A stretch of 36,649 bases of DNA from assembly GCA_023382595.1 (NCBI GenBank), contig JAHDWB010000012.1:1-36649 (forward strand), read 5' to 3'. The notes under the pieces are model-generated. The model did not search any database and was not told where the DNA came from. It was given only the letters and a program-made list of their open reading frames with translations. The position numbers and the translations under genes were made by a program. Positions 8,801 through 16,300 of the stretch are shown here, piece after piece (the stretch's first letter is position 1; each line of letters opens with the position of its first letter). Source of the DNA: Anaerolineales bacterium. Lineage in GTDB: Bacteria; Chloroflexota; Anaerolineae; Anaerolineales; Villigracilaceae.

Positions 8801-8940
8801 TGGACTTGCTCACGCCCATCAGCCGCGATCAGTTGCAGGAAGCCGCCTGCGCCCGGCTGGCTAGAAATTTCAAGACCAGCAAATGGATCTCTTTTTTTCC
8901 GAACGAAGAGTACAAGCTCTTATGCCCGGATCTTCCCTAG
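5893..8940 (+). CDS. TIR-transmembrane-WD40 protein
   Basis: 1015 aa. Residues 5-137 are a TIR domain: VFISYSRKDKRFA, AWVDWEDIP, then SPNSIKSEVCAKELELA, in which Glu79 fits the catalytic glutamate of NAD-cleaving TIRs. Residues 140-208 are the linker usual in bacterial TIR-WD40 proteins (LLQRATEW, LLQGSDL, PLQAEYIIASRKGAIGRQR). One membrane helix (about 209-228) is followed by a Gln/Glu/Ala-rich coiled coil (235-300). About fourteen WD-type repeats fill 335-985, enough for two propellers, with motifs such as VRVWDSHSG and VYLWDLETG. The tail (ACARLARN...FFPNEEYKLLCPDLP) matches the common end of such proteins. Likely a membrane-anchored sensor with a TIR effector on the cytoplasmic side. The Shine-Dalgarno is weak and coupling to the upstream gene is likely. 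Confidence 0.9.
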   Translation: MPVERKTSVFISYSRKDKRFARKLNDALEQQDIKAWVDWEDIPSTADWMAEITASIEGADALVFVLSPNSIKSEVCAKELELAILGNKKIIPVLYRDVDKRMKMHPKLAATNWVLMRPKKESFNLALAQLIESIKTDLGWVKQHTRLLQRATEWNAKQRTRIHLLQGSDLTDAERWMADSTIYDDRHVTPLQAEYIIASRKGAIGRQRSLIVGVLLFALFSLMLMLYAFRQTENAEHTALLLETQVALVEEREQFALTKQAEAEASEQLAMDREQEAQNQQRASQAQRMAAQAGAYAQRAGDLDVSTLLALQSLSISTSSEAEEVIRQTLSRMATPITQIQHQGRIWSVQVSDDGQYFVSASADSTACVWTLDGGKKFCVQHDQDVMDAFLTDDNHLLVTGSLDGSVQFWDGENGELITAIDLGSSVNDLDINPQNTTVVAGREDGQISIIDLNWQRDGTPLPDENYVYSFSSGPITVVKFHRNGQWVGIGTRSGHSRIWLLRSPLPERGPSHKSEIFNLVFSPDGKLMVTVSEDSTAFISRAETGRRTHVIAHNDWVEDATFGPDSSWFVTASDDKLVRVFDSGTGAEKFRMSHDSYVQRVKVSPNGNWIASTGYDLSVRVWDSHSGALMLEASLDGIGSALEFSPDGKRLIAGDQDGNLTIWDLSSLEQRAGYIVFPEFINKAEFDPAGGWILFNTDDKTLWRIGTDDLASIKDGTQGERVYEFEGLTALIKISPNSQWVAVSEYSETGVSRALLYNLETKVEYSLPHGSDISSLAISPDSSLLAATTEEDSFVHIWSIETGEKRDELPFAETPLTLAYNPANSNLAIGFQGRSILWDTVNDKEIAVLGQNGEIRSLLFNQSGDLLATGSLNGSIFIWDMNSLDPSNPKPVYEFQQGTRIEITALDFSPSLPWLASAGSDGFVYLWDLETGQEVTRLPHGDKVSGVSFSPGSNLLATVSRKTVQFWNLDLLTPISRDQLQEAACARLARNFKTSKWISFFPNEEYKLLCPDLP

Positions 8941-8965
8941 AAAGATTTCTTGAGGAGTGTTAATT

Positions 8966-10291
8966 ATGGAAAAGCAGCAGAACGTCACCCCCATCCTTGA
9001 AGTCGCATGGTCAAAATTCGCCCAGCTCGATGCCGCTTCGGTAAAACGCAGCCAGTCGTTCATGAAGCTGAGACAATGGATCGCAGTTTTCGGTGTGCTG
9101 GCAACCTTGTTCGCCATCTTTACAGCGATCTATCCGGAAAACTTTCCGGAAATCTTCGGTCTCGTGCTGCGGGTGCTATTGATCCTTGCCCCCATAACAG
9201 CCTCCGTGCTTGCGGCATACACGAACAAATTCTATTCGTCTGGAGATTGGCTGATCGCCAGAGCCGGGGCGGAAGAAACGCTGAAAGACATCTATGTCTA
9301 TCGGACGATCCTGCAGAACGATCCGTCCCGCCGCATCTGGCTCGAAGAGAGGACAGGCGAGATCCAACGTTCCGTGTACCGCGGCATGAACGGCGAACTG
9401 GTGATGGAACCATACAAGGGACCGCTTCCTCCTCCGCCGAGATTTGATCCCAAGTACCCGAACTGTGACCCCGGGTTCAGCGACCTCACGGGCGAAGAGT
9501 ATTTTAATTATCGTCTTCAAAACGAATTGAACTGGCATATCAAGAAGATCAACCAGCTGCAAAAACAGCGTGTCCGCCTGCAAGTGCTTATTCTTGGCTC
9601 GGGTGCGGCAGGCGCTTTCATTGCCGCACTGGGCGCAGTGGACAACAGTATTTCCATCTGGGTTGCGCTGACCGCATCCCTGACAACCACTTTTCTGGGG
9701 TGGGAGCAGTTGAAAAATCTGGATGTGGTCGTGCGGAACTACAGCAAGGTCATTCTGGAATTGAACATCATCTCCGACCATTGGAAAAATCTGGAGGGCG
9801 AAGAACGCACCCAGACCGAATTCTACAAAATGGTCGAAGCCACCGAAGACATCCTGTGGAGCCGTAATGTGGAATACATCAAAGCCATGCAGGAGGCGTT
9901 GAAAGAATCGAACCTGGAGAAGGAAGCCAGCCTGATCAACCGCGTGATCGCCGAACAGCGCGAAGCAGACCAGCGTCTCAAACAGTCGATGGAAGATTCC
10001 CTGATCGAACACACGAATAAGATCCTCGATGCTTCCACGACCAAATTGGGGGAAACCTTCGAACAGTCGCTTGGCACGCTGGCGGAGGAGGCATCCTCGG
10101 ATGTGGTACAGGCGGAACTCGCCGCCATGAAGGCTGCCGTGCAGAGAATGGCAGAAAAGTTCGGCTTGGTCTCCTCGCTGAACGAGATCAGCGAGGAGTA
10201 TGAAGATATCGAGATCAACGCCGACACTCCGCGCGGCGTCTTGAACGATATTCTCGCACGCTACCCAAAAACAGAAGAAGTAAAGGGCTAG
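8966..10291 (+). CDS. Tandem SLATT/DUF4231 four-helix membrane protein
   Basis: 441 aa. Two copies of the SLATT-type unit, in which two membrane helices are followed by an amphipathic helix. The first has helices at about 37-56 and 64-84 and the family's following segment (NKFYSSGDWLIARAGAEETLKDIYVYRT). The second has helices at about 205-225 and 229-248, followed by LGWEQLKNLDVVVRNYSKVI. A long charged coiled coil occupies about 275-410. SLATT proteins are predicted pore-forming or membrane effectors associated with SLOG and nucleotide-signal systems (established by comparative genomics). GAGGAG 8 bases before the ATG at 8966 decides the start over an in-frame GTG at 8957. It lies 25 bases after the TIR-WD40 gene and 11 bases before the SLOG gene. 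Confidence 0.82.
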   Translation: MEKQQNVTPILEVAWSKFAQLDAASVKRSQSFMKLRQWIAVFGVLATLFAIFTAIYPENFPEIFGLVLRVLLILAPITASVLAAYTNKFYSSGDWLIARAGAEETLKDIYVYRTILQNDPSRRIWLEERTGEIQRSVYRGMNGELVMEPYKGPLPPPPRFDPKYPNCDPGFSDLTGEEYFNYRLQNELNWHIKKINQLQKQRVRLQVLILGSGAAGAFIAALGAVDNSISIWVALTASLTTTFLGWEQLKNLDVVVRNYSKVILELNIISDHWKNLEGEERTQTEFYKMVEATEDILWSRNVEYIKAMQEALKESNLEKEASLINRVIAEQREADQRLKQSMEDSLIEHTNKILDASTTKLGETFEQSLGTLAEEASSDVVQAELAAMKAAVQRMAEKFGLVSSLNEISEEYEDIEINADTPRGVLNDILARYPKTEEVKG

Positions 10292-10302
10292 AGAGGAACC
10301 CC

Positions 10303-12630
10303 ATGACAGAATCAAATGGAACCCCTCCCACAGATCTGACATCCGCCGCCGAGGTGAACCCTGCCGATATCACAGAGACCAGCCCCGAGCAAGTCCGCGA
10401 GGCGGATGAAGTGAAGAAAGAGATCGTCGAAAAACAATCCAGAGAATTCAGACCTTTGCATCCGGAAGTGCGTCCGCACGCGTTCGTCGTCATGCCGTTC
10501 GGAAAAAAGAAGGGAGCCGACGGCCAGCCGTTCGACTTCAACGAAATTTACAAAACGCTGATCAAGCCCGCACTGGAAGAGGCGGGCTTTGAGCCGTTCC
10601 GCGCCGATGAGGAGACCGCTTCCGGCGACATCCTGACGGATATGTTCCAGGAACTCCTGCTGGCGGACATGGTGCTGTGTGATCTGAGCATCGACAACGC
10701 CAACGCCTTCTATGAGCTTGGCATCCGCCATGCGCTGCGCAAGCGCGGCGTGGCGCACATTCAAGCAGGGCGCGCCTACATGCCGTTCGATATTTTCAAT
10801 GTTCGCACGCTCCCGTACCACATCACCGAGCAGGGAGTGCCCGATCCAAAATTCATCCGCGCCGACATTACCGCCATCTCACGCCTTGTCAAGGATACCT
10901 GGGCTTCGAACCGCGATGCGATCCACAGCCCGATCTATAACCTGCTTTCGGGGTTGAAGGAGCCGGAAAGAAAAAGCCTGCAAACTCCGCTCGCCACAGG
11001 GTTCTGGCGCGAGTACAACGAGTGGAAAGAAAAAGTGACAATTGCCCAGCGGCAAAAACACATCGGCGACATTCTCTTGTTGACGGAGGAGATCTCGAAT
11101 CCGCTCATTCGCGAGGAGGCGGTCAGTGATGTCGGGCGCGCGCTTGCAAATCTGGGACGCAACGAACTGGCGCTTGCGCAATACCGCAAAGGGCTGGAGG
11201 TCAATTCATCCAATCTGGAGTTTCGGCGCGAGGAAGCATTCCATCTGAACCGCGTTGGGCGGGTGGACGAAGCGATCGTCAAGATCGAAAGTCTGCTGCA
11301 CGACTTTCCCAATGACAGCAAGTCGATCACCTATCTGGGACGCATCTACAAGGAAATGTGGGCGGGTTCGTGGAAAAATGTCCGGGACAAAGCCAAGCGC
11401 ATGCAAAAGGCATTCGACTCGTATCACTGGCTGATCAAGTCTGCGGATATTTATATGAAGGGCTACCGGATCGACTTGAATGATTATTATCCCGGCATCA
11501 ACGCCCTGACCCTGGCAATGCTTGCCGTCCATCTGGCGGATAAATTCGATAACAAAAAATCGCCGGACCCGGATATTGCCCGCATTAAAAAGGTTCTGCC
11601 GGAATTACAGAATACGCTCATATTCGGACTGGACAGCCGGATACAGATCGACGGCGAAAAGACCGATTACTGGACATTAATCTCGCTGGCGGAACTGAGG
11701 CTGCTGGTTGCAGATAACATCGCCGATATCGTGCGCGCCTATCGAAAAGCGATCACAGCATCGCGGCGCAACTTCTTCTTTCTCAACTCAACGCTTGGTC
11801 AATTGGAGATCCTTCAGGCGCTCGATTTTCGACCCGAGTTTGTGGCAACCGCCATCCAACTGGTCGAGGAGGAGATCGCAAGAGTCGCCAGCGGTGATGT
11901 GGATGGTGCATCCGTTAGCCGGAAATCCTCGCGGACAAAACCAGCCCCCGGGCGCTCCTTCCTTTTCAGCGGCTATATGATCGACCACTCCGGAAAGCAA
12001 AAACGCACGTTCCCGCCGGACAAGGAAGATGAAGTACGCAATGACATCCGCAAGACTCTGGAGAAATTCAAACCGACCCCCGCAGACAGGGTATATATGG
12101 CGGGACTTTCCGCGGGCAGCGAGATCCTGTTTGCAGAAGTCTGCGTGGAACTGGGGTTGAAGGTCAAGGTATTCCTGCCATTCCCTGATTCATCCTATGT
12201 TCGGGATCACGTTTCGCCAGCCGGGGAGTCGTGGGTGGACAGGTTCTACAAGGTCCGCAATAATCCGCTGGTGAACGGCATCCACCAGATCGAGCATGTG
12301 GGTCTGCCAAAACCCGGTGATGATCCTCATGAGCGCAACAACCGTTGGGCGCTCTACGCTGCGCTGGGACGCGCCGGCATCAGCAATGTACGCCTCCTGG
12401 CTGTGTGGAATGAGACTGGAGGCGATCCCAAAGATCATGACGCGCAACTGGTACGCCATATGATCGAACTGACACGCGACATGGGCGGCGTGGTCGATAT
12501 CATCAACCCGTCGAAATACATTCACAGTGTGATCGACAACGCGCTGGATCAGCTCATCCAAGATGCATCATCCGCAAAGAAGCCAACACTACTAACATCT
12601 CCAAGAAGATCAAAAATGGAAAAGAAGTAA
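10303..12630 (+). CDS. TIR-like/TPR (DUF4071)/SLOG-like signalling protein
   Basis: 775 aa. After a disordered start (1-55) comes a TIR/deoxyribosyltransferase-like Rossmann domain (58-180): HAFVVMPFGKKKG, FRADEE, DMVLCDLS, and NAFYELGIRHAL with Glu138. The middle (about 215-530) is helical, TPR-like and close in pattern to the DUF4071 'TRAFs-binding' region shared with eukaryotic ASK-type MAP3Ks. The C-terminus (550-740) is SLOG-like: FLFSGYMIDH, AGLSAGSEILFAEVCVELG and VKVFLPFP, a likely nucleotide-ligand sensor or enzyme. No membrane segment is seen. GAGAGGAA precedes the ATG. As the last operon gene, next to a SLATT protein, it fits the SLOG-SLATT pairing of nucleotide-based conflict systems. 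Domain calls in the middle part are less certain. Confidence 0.82.
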   Translation: MTESNGTPPTDLTSAAEVNPADITETSPEQVREADEVKKEIVEKQSREFRPLHPEVRPHAFVVMPFGKKKGADGQPFDFNEIYKTLIKPALEEAGFEPFRADEETASGDILTDMFQELLLADMVLCDLSIDNANAFYELGIRHALRKRGVAHIQAGRAYMPFDIFNVRTLPYHITEQGVPDPKFIRADITAISRLVKDTWASNRDAIHSPIYNLLSGLKEPERKSLQTPLATGFWREYNEWKEKVTIAQRQKHIGDILLLTEEISNPLIREEAVSDVGRALANLGRNELALAQYRKGLEVNSSNLEFRREEAFHLNRVGRVDEAIVKIESLLHDFPNDSKSITYLGRIYKEMWAGSWKNVRDKAKRMQKAFDSYHWLIKSADIYMKGYRIDLNDYYPGINALTLAMLAVHLADKFDNKKSPDPDIARIKKVLPELQNTLIFGLDSRIQIDGEKTDYWTLISLAELRLLVADNIADIVRAYRKAITASRRNFFFLNSTLGQLEILQALDFRPEFVATAIQLVEEEIARVASGDVDGASVSRKSSRTKPAPGRSFLFSGYMIDHSGKQKRTFPPDKEDEVRNDIRKTLEKFKPTPADRVYMAGLSAGSEILFAEVCVELGLKVKVFLPFPDSSYVRDHVSPAGESWVDRFYKVRNNPLVNGIHQIEHVGLPKPGDDPHERNNRWALYAALGRAGISNVRLLAVWNETGGDPKDHDAQLVRHMIELTRDMGGVVDIINPSKYIHSVIDNALDQLIQDASSAKKPTLLTSPRRSKMEKK

Positions 12631-12632
12631 AC

Positions 12633-12668
12633 AAAAAAAGCCCTTTCGACCATCTGGTCGAAAAGGCT
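12633..12668 (-). terminator. Terminator of the minus-strand gene at 12680
   Basis: AGCC(C)TTTCGACCA (12639-12652) pairs with TGGTCGAAA(A)GGCT (12655-12668). On the minus strand the stem is followed by TTTTTTT (12632-12638). On the plus strand no T tract follows, so it is at best a weak terminator for the operon ending at 12630. Confidence 0.7.
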
Positions 12669-12679
12669 GACCGTGCACG

Positions 12680-13150
12680 CTATTCAACAAGCCTCATAAT
12701 TGCTTTAACCTTCTCGTTCGGATACGCCCATATTTCACCTTTAACCCCTTTTGCAAGAAAAAAATCGCCCGCCCGCACCGTTTCAGCTCCCTCAAGGGTC
12801 TGGACCGTCACCAATTGGTCTTCATCGCCGTTGGTCAGATCGGTCAACGGAACCAGCAGAGTGATCGCGCGTTTGATGCACAAACCGGGTCCTATCACCA
12901 TGTAGGTCTTATCGAAAATATCGGCATCCACGGGCCATTCATCGTCCGGCGCGCTCAACTCACTGACCAGCATATCCCCTTTCTTGGCGGTCAGCACAGC
13001 GCCCCACGGTGTCTTGACCTGCACGGTTTGAGGTTCGTCCGGAGCGGGGATAAACGGTCGCACACGCCGCTGAGTGAAGCCCCGGTACGGCTTGAAATTC
13101 AATTTTTCAAGGATCGGGTCATCAGATGTGATTACAATTGGATCACTCAA
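12680..13150 (-). CDS. Unknown beta-rich protein with two similar halves, TTG start
   Basis: 156 aa. Not assigned to a firm family. Two halves share a pattern of a VQVKTPWGAV or VTVQTLEGAE strand, then a turn (KKGDMLV, RAGDFFL) and an acidic/Trp stretch (DDEWPVDADIFDKTYMVI, KGEIWAYPNEKVKAIM). This recalls the small PGDYG-type beta domains (a loose resemblance). The start codon is TTG, supported by GAGGAG 6 bases upstream; no ATG lies nearby. It is divergent from the kinase operon (65 bases between starts) and ends at its own terminator. No signal peptide or membrane helix. Confidence 0.6.
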   Translation of the reverse strand: MSDPIVITSDDPILEKLNFKPYRGFTQRRVRPFIPAPDEPQTVQVKTPWGAVLTAKKGDMLVSELSAPDDEWPVDADIFDKTYMVIGPGLCIKRAITLLVPLTDLTNGDEDQLVTVQTLEGAETVRAGDFFLAKGVKGEIWAYPNEKVKAIMRLVE

Positions 13151-13215
13151 GGCAGTCTCCTCACAACGGCAGTGCCTTGATTCTAATACAAAAAGCCCCG
13201 TCCCGGAGAGTGCAG

Positions 13216-13815
13216 ATGCGTTCCATCCAAAAACTCATTGTCATCGTCGGCGCAAGCGGAGTGGGTAAAACCACACTTGCGCACGCCCTTTGCCGGCAAT
13301 ACGATTTCGCAACCGCGTTCGAACAGCACGAGCAACGTCCCTTTCAGGCGCTCTTCAAGCAGGATAAAAAATACGCGCTCGCCAACCAACTGGATTATCT
13401 CATCTACCGCGCCGAACAGGAACGGAACCTGCGCATGGAGGAGAAGCCCGCATTGATGGATGGCGGAGTTGACCTCGACTTTTACGGCTTCACCCGCATC
13501 TTCCACACCCGCGGCTTGCTCGGTGCAAGCGAATTTGACCTGTGCCGCCGCTTCCATGCCCTTACCCGCAGCCTGCTGCCCCCGCCGGACCTGATCATTG
13601 CCCTGCACGCCGACTTCCAAACCGTCCGCGAAAGATTGGCTTCGAGAAACAGAATCAACATTGCATCCAGTGAAGATGCGGAACTGCTGGAGCACTATGT
13701 CAGCGAATGGCTGGACACCATCCCAAAAGAAAACATCCTGCGGCTGGATGTCTCCAACGAAGGCATTGATTATCCCATCAGCATCCCGATCATTCTTGAT
13801 AAAATAAACAAATGA
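13216..13815 (+). CDS. Deoxynucleoside-kinase-like P-loop protein
   Basis: 199 aa. Walker A GASGVGKTT (12-20) near the N-terminus, then a kinase fold like deoxynucleoside kinases: FEQHEQRPFQALF, a helix with YRAEQERNLR, PPPDLIIALHADFQTVRERLASRNR, which carries the Arg-rich lid. The position of the usual ERS motif instead reads LMDGGVDLDFYGF, so a classical deoxynucleoside substrate is not assured. The ATG at 13216 is preceded by GGAGAG. A longer in-frame start at 13138 would overlap the divergent gene and is rejected. Its stop overlaps the next start in ATGA, so the two are translationally coupled. Confidence 0.72.
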   Translation: MRSIQKLIVIVGASGVGKTTLAHALCRQYDFATAFEQHEQRPFQALFKQDKKYALANQLDYLIYRAEQERNLRMEEKPALMDGGVDLDFYGFTRIFHTRGLLGASEFDLCRRFHALTRSLLPPPDLIIALHADFQTVRERLASRNRINIASSEDAELLEHYVSEWLDTIPKENILRLDVSNEGIDYPISIPIILDKINK

Positions 13816-14612
13816 TCCATCTTCGTTCCGTCCAAAAAAGGGAAATGCGCGAAACGGACAACTTTCCGTTCAATGTGCCCATCATCCAGGCTTTGCAGGA
13901 GATCAGCTTTCAAGCGCCGGTGACGTTCTTTGTCGGCGAGAATGGCTCCGGGAAATCCACGCTGATGGAAGCGATCGCCTGCGCAATCGGATCGGTCACG
14001 GTCGGCAGTGAAAGCGTAAAGACCGACCCGACGCTGGCACACATGCGGAAACTGGCGGACTATCTGCGTCTGACATGGAGCAAACGAACACATAAAGGGT
14101 TCTTTCTACGCGCCGAGGATTTCTTTGGATATGCAAAACAGATCGCAAAAACACGCCAGGAACTTGAACAGGAATTGAACAACGTGGACAGGGAATATGC
14201 GGGGCGCTCGAAATACGCAAAGGACCTGGCAAAAATGCCGCACAGAAACGAGATCGGCGCCTTGCAGCGCCGCTACGGAGACGGCTTGGATGTGCGTTCG
14301 CACGGAGAGAGCTTTCTGGATCTGTTCCAATCGCGCTTTGTGCCGGGCGGTTTGTACCTGCTGGATGAGCCCGAAGCGCCGCTCTCGCCATTGCGCCAGC
14401 TATCCTTTCTCTCGATGCTCAAGCAGATGACGACGGAAGATGCGCAATTCATCATTGCCACGCATTCCCCGATCATTCTGGCATTCCCCGAGGCGCAGAT
14501 CATGAGTTTCAATGACGGCGCGATCAACAACATTCCCTATGACGAGCTGGAGCATGTCACATTGACAAGGGCATTCTTGAATGACCCGCAATCCTATATG
14601 AGGCATTTATGA
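13812..14612 (+). CDS. COG3910-type AAA/ABC ATPase
   Basis: 266-aa compact ABC-type ATPase. Walker A is GENGSGKST (42-50). The segment GFFLRAEDFFGYAKQI, the SHGESFLDLF signature, Walker B LYLLDEPEAPLS, and the switch FIIATHSPI follow in the order typical of COG3910. The family tail NIPYDELEHVTLTRAFLNDP is also present. It lacks the long coiled coil of SMC/RecF proteins and any membrane domain, so it is a soluble ATPase of unknown partner. Start and stop overlap both neighbours by 4 bases (ATGA), so it is co-translated with the kinase-like and hydrolase genes. Confidence 0.82.
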   Translation: MIHLRSVQKREMRETDNFPFNVPIIQALQEISFQAPVTFFVGENGSGKSTLMEAIACAIGSVTVGSESVKTDPTLAHMRKLADYLRLTWSKRTHKGFFLRAEDFFGYAKQIAKTRQELEQELNNVDREYAGRSKYAKDLAKMPHRNEIGALQRRYGDGLDVRSHGESFLDLFQSRFVPGGLYLLDEPEAPLSPLRQLSFLSMLKQMTTEDAQFIIATHSPIILAFPEAQIMSFNDGAINNIPYDELEHVTLTRAFLNDPQSYMRHL

Positions 14613-15403
14613 TTCACAAAACAAGAATCGGAAGCGGTGGAAAGGTCCACTATTGGGCGGCAGGAGATGGCGAAGAATGCATCATGTTCACACATGGCGC
14701 AACCATGGATCACGGGATGTTCCATGAACAGGTGGAATATTTTTCCAAGAGCTATAAGGTGATCACTTGGGATGTCCCTGCCCATGGACTTTCAAGACCG
14801 TACGAGGGGTTCTCCCTGCAAGATAGTGCGGATGAACTAATTGGAATTTTGAACAATGAGGGGATCACGAAGGCTCATCTTGTCGGGCAATCCATGGGTG
14901 GATACATCGTACAGATCGCTGCGCTTCGGCACCCTGACAGGATACTGACACTCACATCCCTGGGCTCATCCCCCATTCAGCCATCCTATTATTCGGCAAT
15001 GGACAACTGGCTGCTGTCCATCACGCCGCCGTTGTTGATGCTCTATCCCTACAATTATCTGATAAAAACCATTGCCAAACAGATCGCACTCCGCAAGTCG
15101 GCACAGGAATATGCAATACAAACGCTTGCCGGGCTGACAAAGCGGGAGATCGCCGCCATTATGGAAAAGGTCTATACCGGCGTGCAAGAGTACAAGGAGG
15201 ATTTCCACCTGCCTCTCCCCATTTTGATCGTGTGTGGAGACGCAGACCGCTCGGGAAAAGTGCGGGCGTACAGCAATCAATGGGCGGAACGGGAGAGCAG
15301 GGAATTATTCATCGTTCCCAACGCCGCGCACAACGCGAATATGGACAATCCGGAAGGATTCAATGAAATTCTCGCACGCTTTTTGGAAAAGACGCGGAAT
15401 TAA
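14609..15403 (+). CDS. Alpha/beta hydrolase
   Basis: 264-aa alpha/beta hydrolase fold enzyme. Oxyanion region FTHGATMDHGMF, nucleophile elbow GQSMGG with Ser95, acidic residue in CGDADRSG (Asp211 or Asp213) and His241 in NAAHNANMD form a full triad. The cap (about 125-195) is helical with a hydrophobic stretch (LLSITPPLLMLYPYNYLI), suggesting a lipophilic ester or a membrane-near substrate. No signal peptide. The ATGA overlap with the ATPase gene and immediate contact with the methyltransferase gene place it in the middle of the operon. The substrate cannot be inferred. Confidence 0.82.
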   Translation: MIHKTRIGSGGKVHYWAAGDGEECIMFTHGATMDHGMFHEQVEYFSKSYKVITWDVPAHGLSRPYEGFSLQDSADELIGILNNEGITKAHLVGQSMGGYIVQIAALRHPDRILTLTSLGSSPIQPSYYSAMDNWLLSITPPLLMLYPYNYLIKTIAKQIALRKSAQEYAIQTLAGLTKREIAAIMEKVYTGVQEYKEDFHLPLPILIVCGDADRSGKVRAYSNQWAERESRELFIVPNAAHNANMDNPEGFNEILARFLEKTRN

Positions 15404-16291
15404 ATGGAAAACTTTGATGAATTAAAACATCTCACCAGCGGCACACCGAAGTATAAACTTTCGGGAACGAATGTATTCGTTTCCCCCGGCGGATTTCATT
15501 ACATTGACCATCTCGACCCTGTCGAGAATATCTCTCCCATTATCGATGGAAGCGGATTGACGGATGAAGAAATCACGTATATCGAAACGTCCCTGCAATC
15601 GAACCCCGAACGGATAGAGCATCAAGTGGAGTCTGTGCTGCGGCACGGCTATATCTCGGGCAAATTCGTGCTGGACATCGGGTGCGGCGGCGGGTTGTTT
15701 CTCTCAAAAATGAAAGCGGCGGGCGCGAATGTGCTTGGTATCGAGTTGAGTGACACGCGCGCATATTACGCAAATACCAAACACGGCTTTGAAGTGGTCA
15801 AACGAACCATCGAAGACGAGTACTGGCGGGAGTTTCATGGGACGTTCGATGTCGTCACATTATGGGATGTGATCGAGCATGTCAATTATCCGCTTGCCAC
15901 CCTGTGCGCAGCGGCGGACATGCTCAAATCCGGCGGAATCCTGCTGATCGATACACCCTGCCGCGACGCGTTCTATCACCGCTTCGGTGAACTCACTTAC
16001 AAACTCTCACGCGGAAGATATCCGACGTTTTTGAACACGATGTATTCATCCAAACCGTTCGGGCATAAGCAGATCTTTTCACTGACGGAGATGAAATTCG
16101 CGCTGGAGACGGCAGGGTTGGAAGTGGTGGAGTTGAAACGTTTTCACGAATTATCCTTCCCCTATAGTTTCTATTTGAAGAAAATGGTTCGGTCGGAACT
16201 GCTCGTCAAATTGCTTCTGCCGTTCGTCCATCTGTTTTTCATCATCTTTCCCATCCGCAATAAAATGCTGGTTGCTGGAAGAAAGAAATAA
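15404..16291 (+). CDS. Class I SAM-dependent methyltransferase
   Basis: 295 aa. Motif I FVLDIGCGGGLF (about 86-97), acidic residue after strand 2 in VLGIELSD, and FDVVTLWDVIEHV as the post-motif signature of class I methyltransferases (Methyltransf_11/23 type). The N-terminal 80 residues include a section like those of sugar or lipid methyltransferases. The end has a hydrophobic stretch (LLVKLLLPFVHLFFIIFPI, about 264-282) that could attach it to the membrane. The ATG follows directly on the hydrolase stop codon (TAAATG), so translation is probably coupled. The acceptor is unknown. Confidence 0.8.
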   Translation: MENFDELKHLTSGTPKYKLSGTNVFVSPGGFHYIDHLDPVENISPIIDGSGLTDEEITYIETSLQSNPERIEHQVESVLRHGYISGKFVLDIGCGGGLFLSKMKAAGANVLGIELSDTRAYYANTKHGFEVVKRTIEDEYWREFHGTFDVVTLWDVIEHVNYPLATLCAAADMLKSGGILLIDTPCRDAFYHRFGELTYKLSRGRYPTFLNTMYSSKPFGHKQIFSLTEMKFALETAGLEVVELKRFHELSFPYSFYLKKMVRSELLVKLLLPFVHLFFIIFPIRNKMLVAGRKK

Positions 16292-16300
16292 CAAGCCAAG

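Noticed and set aside
9176-10342. 388-codon minus-strand open frame across the SLATT gene
   Set aside because: It is a shadow of the SLATT coding sequence with no ribosome site or recognisable domain.
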